NCBI GenBank assembly: GCA_964634645.1 | Contig: CAZWKI010000004.1 | Span: 1-44,786, forward strand | DNA length: 44,786 nucleotides | Direction of reading: 5' to 3' | DNA from: CAZWKI01 sp964634645 | GTDB taxonomy: Bacteria; Patescibacteriota; Patescibacteriia; UBA1558; S5-K13 | In this document: in pieces, positions 24,608 through 33,209 of the stretch | Position numbering within the stretch: position 1 is the first letter of the stretch | Layout of the letters: each line of letters opens with the position of its first letter | Notes under the pieces: generated by a model | Told to the model about the DNA's origin: nothing | Seen by the model: the letters and a program-made list of their open reading frames with translations, nothing else | The model's database searches: none | Made by a program: the position numbers and the translations under genes

Positions 24608-26104
24608 TTATTTTATATCTTGATTAATATTTGTAGCAGTATCATTTAGTAATTTTATTAGAGATTTTGAATCTAAGCTATTTGTACGAAATGTTTCTAT
24701 CATATTTTGTATCTTATTTTTGGCCGAGCTATAATTTGTTCCATGATACCAGGATGTGGCAGATTTTATTTGTTGTGCAAAAACGCTTACGGCGGGATTA
24801 TTTTCAATTTGTTTATTGAAGTAACTTGTCAAAGCCGTTGGCCTATTTGTTTGATCTAGATATAGTTTAACATTTTTTTCACGTGTGGCAAAATCTATAA
24901 ATCCCCAAGCAACATCTTTATTTTTTGTTTTGTGTGAGACCGTCATAACCCAGTAATCCGCAAAATTGATTGGTGTTCTTGCTACTTCAATAGTGTTTCC
25001 GGAAGCATCAGTTGTCTTTGTTGTAATTTGTGGCATTGGGGCTATGTCAAACCAAACAGCATCAGGACTTGGGTTTGATTTTTTCTTTTCATACCATTTA
25101 CTATCTATTTTTTCTATGTCATATGGATAGCCAAAGAAAAAGGCAACACTTTTTTCACGAAATCTTGATAGGGCGTTGATTTCTTCGGGGTTAATGGTAT
25201 CAGTCCAAGAATATGTTTCTTTTATAGGATTTGCGAAATCTGTATAAAAAGTTAATGCGCTTAGCGCTGTTGCTTTTTGTTCTTCATTTGAGCCGAAATT
25301 TATAAGATTATTATTATTATTAACTTGAATTCCGCTTTGTTTCATAAGTAATATTAAAATATCAACTGCATTTGCAATATTTGCTGTCGTGCCCATTGCT
25401 GTTCCTGATTGTATAAAATCAGTTTTATCTTCGTTTAGTAGCGTTAATTCTTTTACATATTTTGCAAAATCATTCCAGTTTTTTGGTGGCGTATCTACAT
25501 TTAAATAATCAAACATTTTTTTATTATAAAATAGAGCCATTGTATTAAGGCTTAGAGGAAGACCATATATTTTATTGTTTATTACAACATCATTATATAC
25601 AACGGGGGCAAAAGAATTTGATAGTTGGTTTAAAGTGAGGGTTTTTACTTCTTTTGTATAATGACTTATATCTGTTTTTTGAAATGATCCAAATCCAGTT
25701 TTTTTTACTTCTGTATATGGAAGTTTTATTTTTTCTGGAAGAGGGCTAATTCTATTTTTATATTGATTTATCAAAGAGTTTTGTAGAAAATATATGTCTG
25801 GCGCAAGATTGTTTTCATCGGTTGAATCAACCCAAGCATTTATAAGTTTTTGTTCATATTCTTGGGGTTCAAATTTCCTATATTCAAAACTTACAGTAGG
25901 ATAAAGTTTTTTAAATTCTTTAAAAAGTAATTCTAAACTTTTTGAGTCTTCATATACGCCCCAAACTACAAGCTTTACGGGTTTTACGATTCCACCACTT
26001 CCAGGAGTTTTCGTACAGCTAAATCCAGATGTTAATATAAAGATAAACATTAAAAATAAAATTAGTTTTTTTGTTTTTAACCTGCTCGATGGGTTTTTTT
26101 TCAT
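24608..26104 (-). CDS. Extracellular solute-binding lipoprotein (ABC sugar-type, family 1)
   Basis: 498 residues. A basic start and hydrophobic helix end in the lipobox LTSGFSC (Cys near residue 29), so it is a lipoprotein. The mature part has the bi-lobed binding-protein fold of the MalE/UgpB type: VVWGVYED, LAPDIYFLQN, VVYNDVVINNKIYGLPLSLN and ALFYNKKMF. No ABC permease or ATPase gene is near, and it is joined to the pilin run with a three-base gap. A role with the pilin apparatus, for example binding ligands at the cell surface, is an inference from this context. Confidence 0.85.
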   Translation of the reverse strand: MKKNPSSRLKTKKLILFLMFIFILTSGFSCTKTPGSGGIVKPVKLVVWGVYEDSKSLELLFKEFKKLYPTVSFEYRKFEPQEYEQKLINAWVDSTDENNLAPDIYFLQNSLINQYKNRISPLPEKIKLPYTEVKKTGFGSFQKTDISHYTKEVKTLTLNQLSNSFAPVVYNDVVINNKIYGLPLSLNTMALFYNKKMFDYLNVDTPPKNWNDFAKYVKELTLLNEDKTDFIQSGTAMGTTANIANAVDILILLMKQSGIQVNNNNNLINFGSNEEQKATALSALTFYTDFANPIKETYSWTDTINPEEINALSRFREKSVAFFFGYPYDIEKIDSKWYEKKKSNPSPDAVWFDIAPMPQITTKTTDASGNTIEVARTPINFADYWVMTVSHKTKNKDVAWGFIDFATREKNVKLYLDQTNRPTALTSYFNKQIENNPAVSVFAQQIKSATSWYHGTNYSSAKNKIQNMIETFRTNSLDSKSLIKLLNDTATNINQDIK

Positions 26105-26147
26105 ATTATTGTGTTTTATTTTGATTTTATTTTTATTGATTGAAATT

Positions 26148-26167
26148 AGATATAAAATATTATATCT
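26148..26167. terminator. Hairpin between galU and the lipoprotein gene
   Basis: AGATATAA pairs with TTATATCT around AATA. It lies in the 106-base gap on the minus-strand path from galU to the lipoprotein gene. The T-tract is short, so read-through is possible. Confidence 0.45.
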
Positions 26168-26210
26168 AGCTAGTAGGTTTTACGTTGTTTAACTTTTTTA
26201 GCGAGATAAG

Positions 26211-27074
26211 TTATTTTAAAATTTGTTTTAAGTATTTTTTGAAATTATTTGCTAGGTCTGGTCTATCTAATGCGTATTCAACGGTTGCTTGTAAATAATT
26301 CAAAGGATCCCCAGTTGTGAGCCATCTTCCATTTTCTACCTCTTTTATATATGCTTTTCCACCATCTCTAATATATTGTTCTACTGCATCGACAAGCCAC
26401 AATTCATTTCCTTTTCCAAGTTTTTGATTTTCCAGAATTTTTAATATTTCTGGGACTATAATAAACCTTCCGAAATCCGCCCATTGTGACGGAGCCTCTT
26501 GTAAGCTTGGTTTTTCTATTATTGTTTCTACTTCATTTTTTGTGCCCTTTTTTATTTTTGCTATTCCATATTTTATAACATCTTTTTTTGGAACTTTTTG
26601 TACACCAAATATTACGCCAGGATTTTTTTGATATTCATTTATTAATTGTTTTGTAAAAGAAATTTTTGATTTTACTAGATCATCTCCAAAAGCATATACG
26701 AATGCTTCATTTCCAATAACAGCTTTCGCACAAAGCGCTGGTGTCCCGTTTCCATATGGACCTTTTTGTCTTATATAAATAAAATTTGCCAGTTCAGAAA
26801 TTTTTTTCATTTGTTTTAATTTGTCTAATTTTCCACTCTTTTCAAGACTATATTCTAACTCAAAATTTCTATCAAAATGATCCTCAAGTGTTTTTTTGTC
26901 CCATCTTGTTACTAGCACTATATCTGTTATTCCAGCTTCAACCATTTCTTCTACAACATATTGAACAATTGGTTTGTCTACTATTGGAAGCATTTCTTTT
27001 GGTTGAGACTTTGTTGCTGGTAAAAACCTAGTTCCACTTCCAGCCACAGCTATAACTGCTTTTGTAATTTTCAT
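26211..27074 (-). CDS. galU: UTP-glucose-1-phosphate uridylyltransferase
   Basis: GalU makes UDP-glucose from UTP and glucose-1-P. The signature AGSGTRFLPATKSQPKEMLP (residues 11-30) and the later WADFGRFI and NELWLVDAVEQY motifs are present; length (287 aa) is normal. UDP-glucose would supply the polyprenyl-phosphate glucosyltransferase-like enzyme and the GT-C transferases of this window. Confidence 0.95.
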   Translation of the reverse strand: MKITKAVIAVAGSGTRFLPATKSQPKEMLPIVDKPIVQYVVEEMVEAGITDIVLVTRWDKKTLEDHFDRNFELEYSLEKSGKLDKLKQMKKISELANFIYIRQKGPYGNGTPALCAKAVIGNEAFVYAFGDDLVKSKISFTKQLINEYQKNPGVIFGVQKVPKKDVIKYGIAKIKKGTKNEVETIIEKPSLQEAPSQWADFGRFIIVPEILKILENQKLGKGNELWLVDAVEQYIRDGGKAYIKEVENGRWLTTGDPLNYLQATVEYALDRPDLANNFKKYLKQILK

Positions 27075-27118
27075 AATAATTATAAGGTTTTAAAGTTTGT
27101 AAAGTTAAATAGTTTATA

Positions 27119-27156
27119 AAGTTAAAATGTACTTTATAACTTAGTACTTTTAACTT
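27119..27156. repeat. Hairpin in the divergent galU/pseudouridine synthase gap
   Basis: 27119-27132 pairs with 27144-27156 over 13 bp with a one-base bulge. It resembles the TATAAAG-type inverted repeat near tig. Promoters for both divergent genes should lie in the same 178-base gap. Confidence 0.5.
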
Positions 27157-27252
27157 CATTACCTACATTGTTATTATACTATAATTTTTACTACTAATGA
27201 ATACTTATAATTTAAGATTGTCAAAATAAATATATTGTGTTAGTTTATAATT

Positions 27253-28182
27253 ATGCAAAAAGAATTTGAATGTGAAGAAAGCAAAACAAGATTAGATAAA
27301 TTTTTGGTTCTAAATTTGTCCGGTTTGTCTCGTTCAAAAATTCAACACCTAATAGAAAATGGAAATATAAAAGTTAATAATAATATTGTAAACATTAAAC
27401 ATTTTTGGCTTTCAAAAAATGATAAAATAGAAGTTAAAAGTTTGAATATAAAAAATCCAAAAGAAGAGGTTATGGATAAATCAGATTTAGTGAAAAAAAT
27501 AAAAATAATTGATGATTGTGATGATTATGTTGTCTTAGAAAAACCAGCAGGACTTATAGTACATGCCACAAAAGATATAAAAGAATATTCACTTGTTGAT
27601 TTTTTGATAAGCAAATATCCAGAAATAAAGCGCGTTGGAGAGGAAAAAAAATATAGACCAGGAATTGTTCACAGATTAGACAAAAATGTTTCAGGGCTTA
27701 TGATTGTGGCAAAAAGTCAAAAAATGTTCAAACACTTAAAGAGTCAATTTCAAAACAGAGAAATTACAAAAAAATACAAGTGTCTTGTTTATGGTATTTT
27801 TGAAAAAAATGAAGGAATTATAGATTTTCCCATTATTAGATCAAGGCGAAGCGGTAAAATGGTTGCAATGCCAAAAGGTGAATCAGATAGAGACGCTCTT
27901 ACATATTTTTTTGTAGAGAAAAAATTCAATCACTATACTTTTTTAGATGTACAAATAAAAACAGGAAGAAGTCATCAGATAAGAGCCCATATGCACGCAA
28001 TAGACCATCCAATAATAGGAGATGATTTATATAAAAGCAAAAAATATAAAGATAAATTTAATTTAGATAGAATCTTTCTCCATTCATATTATTTAGAATT
28101 TGTAGACCTAGGTGCTGAGAGAAAAAAGTTCAAAATAAAATTACCCAAAGAGCTACAAAATGTAATAGATGATTTGAAGTAG
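27253..28182 (+). CDS. RluA-family 23S rRNA pseudouridine synthase
   Basis: 309 residues. An N-terminal S4 RNA-binding domain (about 10-70, TRLDKFLVLNLSGLSRSKIQ) is followed by the catalytic domain, with the active Asp in PGIVHRLDKNVSGLMIVAKS (about 135-155) and GRSHQIRAHM near 240. The S4 fusion places it in the RluC/RluD group acting on 23S rRNA. The exact position modified cannot be told. Confidence 0.92.
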   Translation: MQKEFECEESKTRLDKFLVLNLSGLSRSKIQHLIENGNIKVNNNIVNIKHFWLSKNDKIEVKSLNIKNPKEEVMDKSDLVKKIKIIDDCDDYVVLEKPAGLIVHATKDIKEYSLVDFLISKYPEIKRVGEEKKYRPGIVHRLDKNVSGLMIVAKSQKMFKHLKSQFQNREITKKYKCLVYGIFEKNEGIIDFPIIRSRRSGKMVAMPKGESDRDALTYFFVEKKFNHYTFLDVQIKTGRSHQIRAHMHAIDHPIIGDDLYKSKKYKDKFNLDRIFLHSYYLEFVDLGAERKKFKIKLPKELQNVIDDLK

Positions 28183-28200
28183 GTTTCAGGTTTTAGATTT

Positions 28201-28228
28201 CCCCGCTTCGCCTAAGGCTACGCCGGGG
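28201..28228. repeat. GC-rich palindromic repeat after the pseudouridine synthase gene
   Basis: CCCCG (28201-28205) and CGGGG (28224-28228) enclose a nested CGCC-TAA-GGC stem. It is inserted between two near copies of a GTAGGTTTCAG-TTTTAGA sequence (28179-28199 and 28231-28251), which looks like a short duplicated flank. Confidence 0.65.
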
Positions 28229-28303
28229 CGAGTAGGTTTCAGATTTTAGAAAAAATCAGATTATAAATTATTAAATATAATATACTAAAAATAATTAAAA
28301 TAT

Positions 28304-28867
28304 ATGAAAAAATGTTTTTTAATTTCCGGACTTTCTGGTGTTGGGAAAACAACAATCGCTTATGAGATTATAAGAAGAAATCCAAAAATAGAAAAAGTAA
28401 TTACATCAACCACAAGAAATATGAGACCCAATGAGAAAGATGGGAAAGATTATTATTTTTATTTAAAAGAAGAATTTGAAAATATGATAAAAAATGTAGA
28501 GTTTTTTGAATATGCAGAAGTTTATGGAAATTTGTATGGATCAGAAAAAAAAGAAGTTGAAAGAATTTTTGATTCCGGACATATACCATTTTTTGTATGT
28601 GATACGCAGGGTATAAAAAATTTATCAAATGTTGTTGATAATTTAGTTACAATATTTATAGTTCCTGATTCATTTTCAAACTTGGAAAAAAGAATATGGG
28701 GACGCATTGGCTCCAGTGGAGATGACACAGAAAAGAGATTAAAAGAAGCTAGAGAAGAAATGAAATATGCAGATATTTGCGATTATAAGGTTGTTAATGA
28801 AGAGGGGAAATTAGACAAAGCAGTTGATGAGGTTTTGGGCATAATAGAAAAAGAATTGATAAATTGA
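28304..28867 (+). CDS. gmk: Guanylate kinase
   Basis: Phosphorylates GMP to GDP. The P-loop GLSGVGKTT (residues 9-17) and the GMP-binding TSTTRNMRPNEKDGKDYYF (about 36-54) are clear, as are FFEYAEVYGNLYG and the lid-domain RIGSSGDDTEKRLKEA. At 187 aa it is slightly short for the family but has all domains. Confidence 0.93.
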   Translation: MKKCFLISGLSGVGKTTIAYEIIRRNPKIEKVITSTTRNMRPNEKDGKDYYFYLKEEFENMIKNVEFFEYAEVYGNLYGSEKKEVERIFDSGHIPFFVCDTQGIKNLSNVVDNLVTIFIVPDSFSNLEKRIWGRIGSSGDDTEKRLKEAREEMKYADICDYKVVNEEGKLDKAVDEVLGIIEKELIN

Positions 28868-28896
28868 TATTTATAAAATAGTATAGTTTTTTATTG

Positions 28897-28973
28897 GCAC
28901 TCGTAGCTTAATTGGATAAAGCACCTGGCTTCGGACCAGGGGACTGTGGGTTCGACTCCTACCGAGTGCGCCA
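28897..28973 (+). tRNA. tRNA-Arg (anticodon UCG)
   Basis: The acceptor GCACTCG (28897-28903) pairs with CGAGTGC (28963-28969). The anticodon loop is CTTCGGA in a CCTGG/CCAGG stem. The T-arm has GGGTTCGACTCC. Discriminator G and encoded CCA (28971-28973). Confidence 0.95.
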
Positions 28974-29113
28974 AAATAATTGATTTTTTTACAATTTGTG
29001 ATAATCTTATATTAATTTCAATTTACAATTTTGTAATTTTTAATTTATTTATTATTTGTTTCTATAAATTGAAAATTGCAAAATAGTGAATTAAAAATAT
29101 TTTATGCGTCGTT

Positions 29114-29139
29114 TCCGCTTTCGCTAAAGCTTCAGCGGA
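29114..29139. repeat. Palindromic repeat between tRNA-Arg and tRNA-Lys
   Basis: The 26-base unit is identical to the one inside the Memo-AMMECR1 gene at 3057-3082, but here lies between tRNA genes, with extended CGTC/CGAG-like flanks. The rest of the 235-base gap (28974-29208) is AT-rich with inverted TTCAATTTA motifs and no gene. Confidence 0.85.
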
Positions 29140-29208
29140 CGAGTAGAGGTTTTATTTAATTTTGTTATGTTTTTTGAGAATTATGGTATTGTTTACGTAT
29201 ATTAATGT

Positions 29209-29284
29209 GCGCCGTTAGCTCAGTTGGTAGAGCAGTTGCCTCTTAAGCAAACGGTCGCAGGTTCGAATCCTGCACGGCGTACCA
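29209..29284 (+). tRNA. tRNA-Lys (anticodon CUU)
   Basis: The acceptor GCGCCGT (29209-29215) pairs with ACGGCGT (29274-29280) with one G-T. The anticodon loop is CTCTTAA. The T-arm GCAGGTTCGAATCCTGC is perfect. Discriminator A and encoded CCA (29282-29284). It marks the left edge of the accessory island. Confidence 0.95.
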
Positions 29285-29337
29285 CCCTTTGAGAGGTTCG
29301 AGAGACCTCAACACCTTGTCGTGGCAAGAACCATGAA

Positions 29338-29362
29338 ATACCTAGAAATAGGTGTTTTTTTG
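29338..29362 (+). terminator. Terminator after tRNA-Lys
   Basis: ATACCTA pairs with TAGGTGT (one G-T) around GAAA, followed by seven T. Upstream, 29285-29330 contains a second hairpin (AGGT...ACCT). The hairpin with a G-T pair is stable only on the plus strand. Confidence 0.8.
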
Positions 29363-29416
29363 TTTTTGAAAATGTTAATATAAATATATTAAATAAATTA
29401 TATGTGATTATTCGTT

Positions 29417-30427
29417 ATGGATAATATGATTATCAAAAGAAAAGACTTAATGAAAAAAATAGAGATTGGAAGGCCACATCTGGTACTACTTGGTGCTGGT
29501 GCAAGTAGAGCAGCATTTCCAAACGGAGATAAAAATGGAATTCAATTACCCCTAATGAATGATCTGTTTAATATTATTGATTTAGAATTTTTAATAGAAA
29601 AATATAACATCGACGTTCAAAATGATAATTTTGAAGAGTTCTTTAGTAATTTATATGAGCGTGAAGATAATAAAATAATTGCTAATGAGGTAGAAAAGGA
29701 AATTTTTAATTTTTTTAAAAAATTGGAGCTGCCAGAAGAACCAACTATATATGATTATTTAGTATTATCTCTAAGGAAAAAAGATGTTATAGCGACTTTT
29801 AATTGGGATCCATTTTTATGGTTAGCTGCTAGAAGAAATTATGGCGTTGTTGATTTGCCGCACCTAATTTTTTTACATGGGAATGTAGTGGTTGGATATT
29901 GCCATAATTGTAAAATAAAGGGCCAAATCAATTATGAATGCCCACAATGTGGTCAATTATATACCCCATCTCATCTTTTGTATCCGGTTAAGAAAAAAGA
30001 CTATGACTCTGATCCGGCTATCGCTGGAGAGTGGACTATGATAAAAGAATATATGAAACATGCATATATATTTTCAATCTTTGGTTATAGTGCTCCAACA
30101 ACAGATATAGAAGCAATGAATATTTTTAAAACTGCATGGGGAGGAACGGGCAATAGAAATTTTGAACAGATAGAATTTATCCATAAACCCAATAGTAGCG
30201 AAGATGATGTTATTAATCCCTGGAAAGATTTTATTCATTCTCATCATTATGATATTACAGATGATTTCTTTAAATCTATAATGAGTAGATATCCAAGAAG
30301 AACTTGCGATGCTTTTTGGGCAGCCACTATGGAAGTAAGATTCGTTGAAAATAATTACCCACCAAAAAATGTTGATTTAATAACTTTGCAAAATTGGTTT
30401 AGAAAATTTAAAGAATACGAGAATTAA
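29417..30427 (+). CDS. SIR2-like NAD-binding protein (candidate defence NADase)
   Basis: 336 residues. The sirtuin fold is visible: LVLLGAGASRAAFP (NAD-binding GAGAS, 26-30), ATFNWDPFL (about 128-137), the catalytic-type His in LHGN (about 153), then a zinc module with CHNC and CPQC (about 160-178), and a C-terminal PTTD segment in the Rossmann domain. SIR2-like proteins in anti-phage systems such as Thoeris and DSR deplete NAD, while true sirtuins deacylate proteins; the sequence alone does not decide. It lies in a defence island and its stop directly abuts the next gene, so the two form one operon with its own terminator. Confidence 0.8.
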   Translation: MDNMIIKRKDLMKKIEIGRPHLVLLGAGASRAAFPNGDKNGIQLPLMNDLFNIIDLEFLIEKYNIDVQNDNFEEFFSNLYEREDNKIIANEVEKEIFNFFKKLELPEEPTIYDYLVLSLRKKDVIATFNWDPFLWLAARRNYGVVDLPHLIFLHGNVVVGYCHNCKIKGQINYECPQCGQLYTPSHLLYPVKKKDYDSDPAIAGEWTMIKEYMKHAYIFSIFGYSAPTTDIEAMNIFKTAWGGTGNRNFEQIEFIHKPNSSEDDVINPWKDFIHSHHYDITDDFFKSIMSRYPRRTCDAFWAATMEVRFVENNYPPKNVDLITLQNWFRKFKEYEN

Positions 30428-31000
30428 ATGATTAATAATGACATAAAATATAAATTTTTTTTGATTAGTCATCATGATAATAAACCCCATTTAATTTTTA
30501 CTATTAAGTTTGATAAAGATAATGTTTATTTTATTAATTCGGGATTCATAAAAAATTTTAAAACTAAGATTAGTTATCATACGCCTAGACTACCTAGCAA
30601 CAAATCTCAAGTACATTTCAAAGTAAACGATAGACGTATTAATGACGCTGATTTATGTTGTCCAGCGAATGAAATAAAGGGTGTGCGATATTTTGGTGGT
30701 AGTGGTACCCCATTAGATCAATTGATAAACTTACCAATTTTTAAAAAAGAAAAGAGGGGCGAAAAATGTTTTATCTTTGATAGTAGAAAATTACGCATGA
30801 GTCATTTATCAAGCATACAATGGTCATGGTTCTTTGTAGAGCCAGATCAAGAAGAATCATTATATAAACACCCTATTATAGATAATGGTGACAGTGAATT
30901 TTCAGAAAGTATGCATATTCAACTTATCAAAGAAACCATCCCCTGGGTTGGTATAGAATATATTAGAATAAGAGAAGAAAACCCCATATGGTATAAGTAA
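30428..31000 (+). CDS. Unknown protein paired with the SIR2-like gene
   Basis: The ATG directly follows the SIR2 stop, so translation is coupled. The 190-residue product has no signal peptide or membrane helix. It is rich in aromatic and basic residues, with HTPRLPSNKSQVHFKVNDRR, RYFGGSGTPLDQL and a Trp-rich IQWSWFFVEPDQ block. I do not recognise the family. Its place suggests a sensor, partner or inhibitor for the SIR2 protein. Its terminator at 31036-31060 closes the two-gene unit. Confidence 0.75.
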   Translation: MINNDIKYKFFLISHHDNKPHLIFTIKFDKDNVYFINSGFIKNFKTKISYHTPRLPSNKSQVHFKVNDRRINDADLCCPANEIKGVRYFGGSGTPLDQLINLPIFKKEKRGEKCFIFDSRKLRMSHLSSIQWSWFFVEPDQEESLYKHPIIDNGDSEFSESMHIQLIKETIPWVGIEYIRIREENPIWYK

Positions 31001-31035
31001 TTATTTTGTCGAGGCATTGTTATAATTTAAAATTT

Positions 31036-31060
31036 AAAACTCTCGGAAATGAGTTTTTTT
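31036..31060 (+). terminator. Terminator of the SIR2 operon
   Basis: AAAACTC (31036-31042) pairs with GAGTTTT (31051-31057) and runs into a T-tract. Confidence 0.8.
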
Positions 31061-31132
31061 TGTTTTAATCTTAAATTGATTTTTGAGTTTAAATGTGAGA
31101 TTATTAAAATATAAAGATTTGAATTTAAAATA

Positions 31133-31549
31133 ATGGAAAAACGGATCACAGAAGATTTTGTAAAAAATGCAATAATAAAATGGCTTTCTGCAAATGGTTG
31201 GGGATATTTTCATTTTGGTGGTTTACATGACCATGGAGTTGATATCAAGGCGAAGCGTCATGGATATTCTAGATATTTTTTTATAGAAACAAAGGGAGAT
31301 GGAAGTAGGAGAGAAATGAATGAAAATTATTTTATTTATTCTCTTGGCCAGATTATTACAAGAATTAAAGATTCTAAAACAACAAGAAATTATTATGCTC
31401 TTGGATTACCAGAAAGTATATCAAAAATAGCAATTAGAAGAATTCCATGGCAAGTATCAAAAAAACTTTTACTTTTTATTCTTTCAGTAAATAAACAAGG
31501 TAAGGTTCAACAATATAGTTGGCAAGATCTAAAAAATTTACAAGAATAG
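31133..31549 (+). CDS. Small PD-(D/E)XK nuclease-like protein
   Basis: 138 residues. The segment HGVDIKAKRHGYSRYFFIET-KGD carries an Asp and the E-T-K triad half expected of PD-(D/E)XK nucleases of the Mrr/restriction type, followed by LGQIITRI, a helix often seen after this core. The N-terminal helix (VKNAIIKWLSANGWG) also fits the fold. It opens a plus-strand trio with two more proteins of the same fold and faces two methyltransferase genes, so it is probably part of a restriction-type system. It could instead be a separate nicking or DNA-binding component. Confidence 0.7.
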   Translation: MEKRITEDFVKNAIIKWLSANGWGYFHFGGLHDHGVDIKAKRHGYSRYFFIETKGDGSRREMNENYFIYSLGQIITRIKDSKTTRNYYALGLPESISKIAIRRIPWQVSKKLLLFILSVNKQGKVQQYSWQDLKNLQE

Positions 31550-31576
31550 ATTAGTTTTTTATAAATATTATATATA

Positions 31577-33205
31577 ATGTCTATCTCTAAAGAATTATCT
31601 TATTTATTAGGTTTAATGGTTGGTAGGGGCCATATCTTTTCTAATAGCAACATATTAGCTATTGAGTTTTCTCACACAAATGAATTTTCTTATGGTATCG
31701 CTCATTGCCCAACATGTGGTTATTTAGCTACTAAACAGGGTGATGGTTTAATATGTAAAAATAAAAATTGTAAAAAATCAGTTAATTCAAATAATAGAAA
31801 AATTTATAACCAACCCTTGTCAACAGTATCATCTTTAAAGAATGTAATTATACCCTTTTTATCTAATTCTATTGAGGCAGACTATGACATTTCCGGTAAT
31901 AATGCTTTAACGCTTTTGATAATAGATTTTCATAAAAATAAAAAGGATTTCGACAATATAAAAACTTATTTAAACAATGAGTCTAGTTTTGACAGTTTTC
32001 ACATTCCAGACATTATTAAAAAATCTGACGAGTATTTAAAAATAGAATTTATCAATGGCTTATTAGATACAGCCGGGTTTCCATCTCCTGGTGGTTGGTT
32101 AAATCGTGACGGTAAAAATGGTCATGGTCGTATGAGAGTTTATTTTCAATTTGTAAGAAATTGGTATTTGCCCGTTGAAGTAGACAATTTTCTTAGAAAA
32201 GAATTTTCTTTACCTATTCATACTATTGATTGGGGTCATCCAAATATTCGAGATGCAAACATGGAAGATTATTTTAATGCTAGGCCAACTAGCTGGAGCA
32301 GAGAACATCAGGTAAAATTTTTTCCAGAGTATTATAAAACATTTCATTTTAGAATTTCTTATAAACAAGAATTATTTAAAGAACTAATTACTCATAATGA
32401 AAAAGTGATTTTTACATCCCGAGATGATTGGTTTCCTCCTAGCTCTATTGGAATTAAAAAAATTAAGGCATATCATCCAGGAGAAGAAGATGTAAGAATC
32501 CCAGAACCTGCAAGGAAACACTTTAATGCGTTTTGGCAGATTAATTTAGCCATGGGTTGTGAATATATAACTGGTCTAGTTGATAAAGCAAAAAATAAAG
32601 AGGCTTTTATGCTGACGGGAGAAGATAAAAAGATTGATATTGAAAAGATCAAGAAGTTATTTGATATACAAAGTACGAAAATGCAGAAAGAAATTTTTGC
32701 AAAATATGAATCTGTGGAGAAAAAACAATCATTGAAACAATGTTTTGTAAAAAATGAAAAGGAAAAACAGCTATATCTACCATTAACAGAGTATTTAAAA
32801 ATATATATAAAAGAACACTATGATGAGGAATCTGACGTTTTTGATACGTCAGCTAATAACTTAAACTTATTTTTAAAAAACAAAAATAAAGAACTCTTTG
32901 GTGTATTTGATTATTGTGAAAAATTTAGAATTAAACCAGATGTAGTAGGTTTTTTAGTTAACTCCAAAAAAATTATTTTCGTTGAGGCAAAAATAATTGC
33001 GCTTGATTTAAAGTCTCTTGGGCAATTAATAGGCTATTGTTTTGTAGCTAAGCCCGAAGAAGCAATTCTTGTTTCATCTCAGCGACCGTCAATCTCACTG
33101 ATTAAAATTTTGAAAGCAAGACCAGATTTATTGGAATATGATGATGGTAAGAAAATTAAGCTAGGTGTCTGGGAGAACAACAAGATTTCTTTAATAGAAT
33201 TATAA
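31577..33205 (+). CDS. LAGLIDADG-zinc ribbon-PD-(D/E)XK fusion, candidate restriction endonuclease
   Basis: 542 residues. Two LAGLIDADG-type helices are visible: ELSYLLGLMVGRG (6-18) and EFINGLLDTAGF (about 156-168). A zinc ribbon with CPTC and CKNKNC lies between them (about 44-65). The C-terminal part (about 395-542) is a PD-(D/E)XK core, IKPDVVGFL then IIFVEAKI and LGQLIGY. The LAGLIDADG half may recognise DNA, or cut it, and the C-terminal half is a second nuclease site. It sits in a block with two DNA methyltransferases rather than in an intron or intein, which points to restriction. It is co-directional with a degraded partner starting five bases later. Confidence 0.75.
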   Translation: MSISKELSYLLGLMVGRGHIFSNSNILAIEFSHTNEFSYGIAHCPTCGYLATKQGDGLICKNKNCKKSVNSNNRKIYNQPLSTVSSLKNVIIPFLSNSIEADYDISGNNALTLLIIDFHKNKKDFDNIKTYLNNESSFDSFHIPDIIKKSDEYLKIEFINGLLDTAGFPSPGGWLNRDGKNGHGRMRVYFQFVRNWYLPVEVDNFLRKEFSLPIHTIDWGHPNIRDANMEDYFNARPTSWSREHQVKFFPEYYKTFHFRISYKQELFKELITHNEKVIFTSRDDWFPPSSIGIKKIKAYHPGEEDVRIPEPARKHFNAFWQINLAMGCEYITGLVDKAKNKEAFMLTGEDKKIDIEKIKKLFDIQSTKMQKEIFAKYESVEKKQSLKQCFVKNEKEKQLYLPLTEYLKIYIKEHYDEESDVFDTSANNLNLFLKNKNKELFGVFDYCEKFRIKPDVVGFLVNSKKIIFVEAKIIALDLKSLGQLIGYCFVAKPEEAILVSSQRPSISLIKILKARPDLLEYDDGKKIKLGVWENNKISLIEL

Positions 33206-33209
33206 AAAT

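Noticed and set aside
24608..26104. Complete ABC sugar importer
   Set aside because: Only the binding lipoprotein is present; no permease or ATPase gene lies on either side, so a transporter operon cannot be claimed.
31577..33205. LAGLIDADG gene as an intron- or intein-encoded homing endonuclease
   Set aside because: It is free-standing, no host gene is split around it, and it carries an extra PD-(D/E)XK domain next to methyltransferases.
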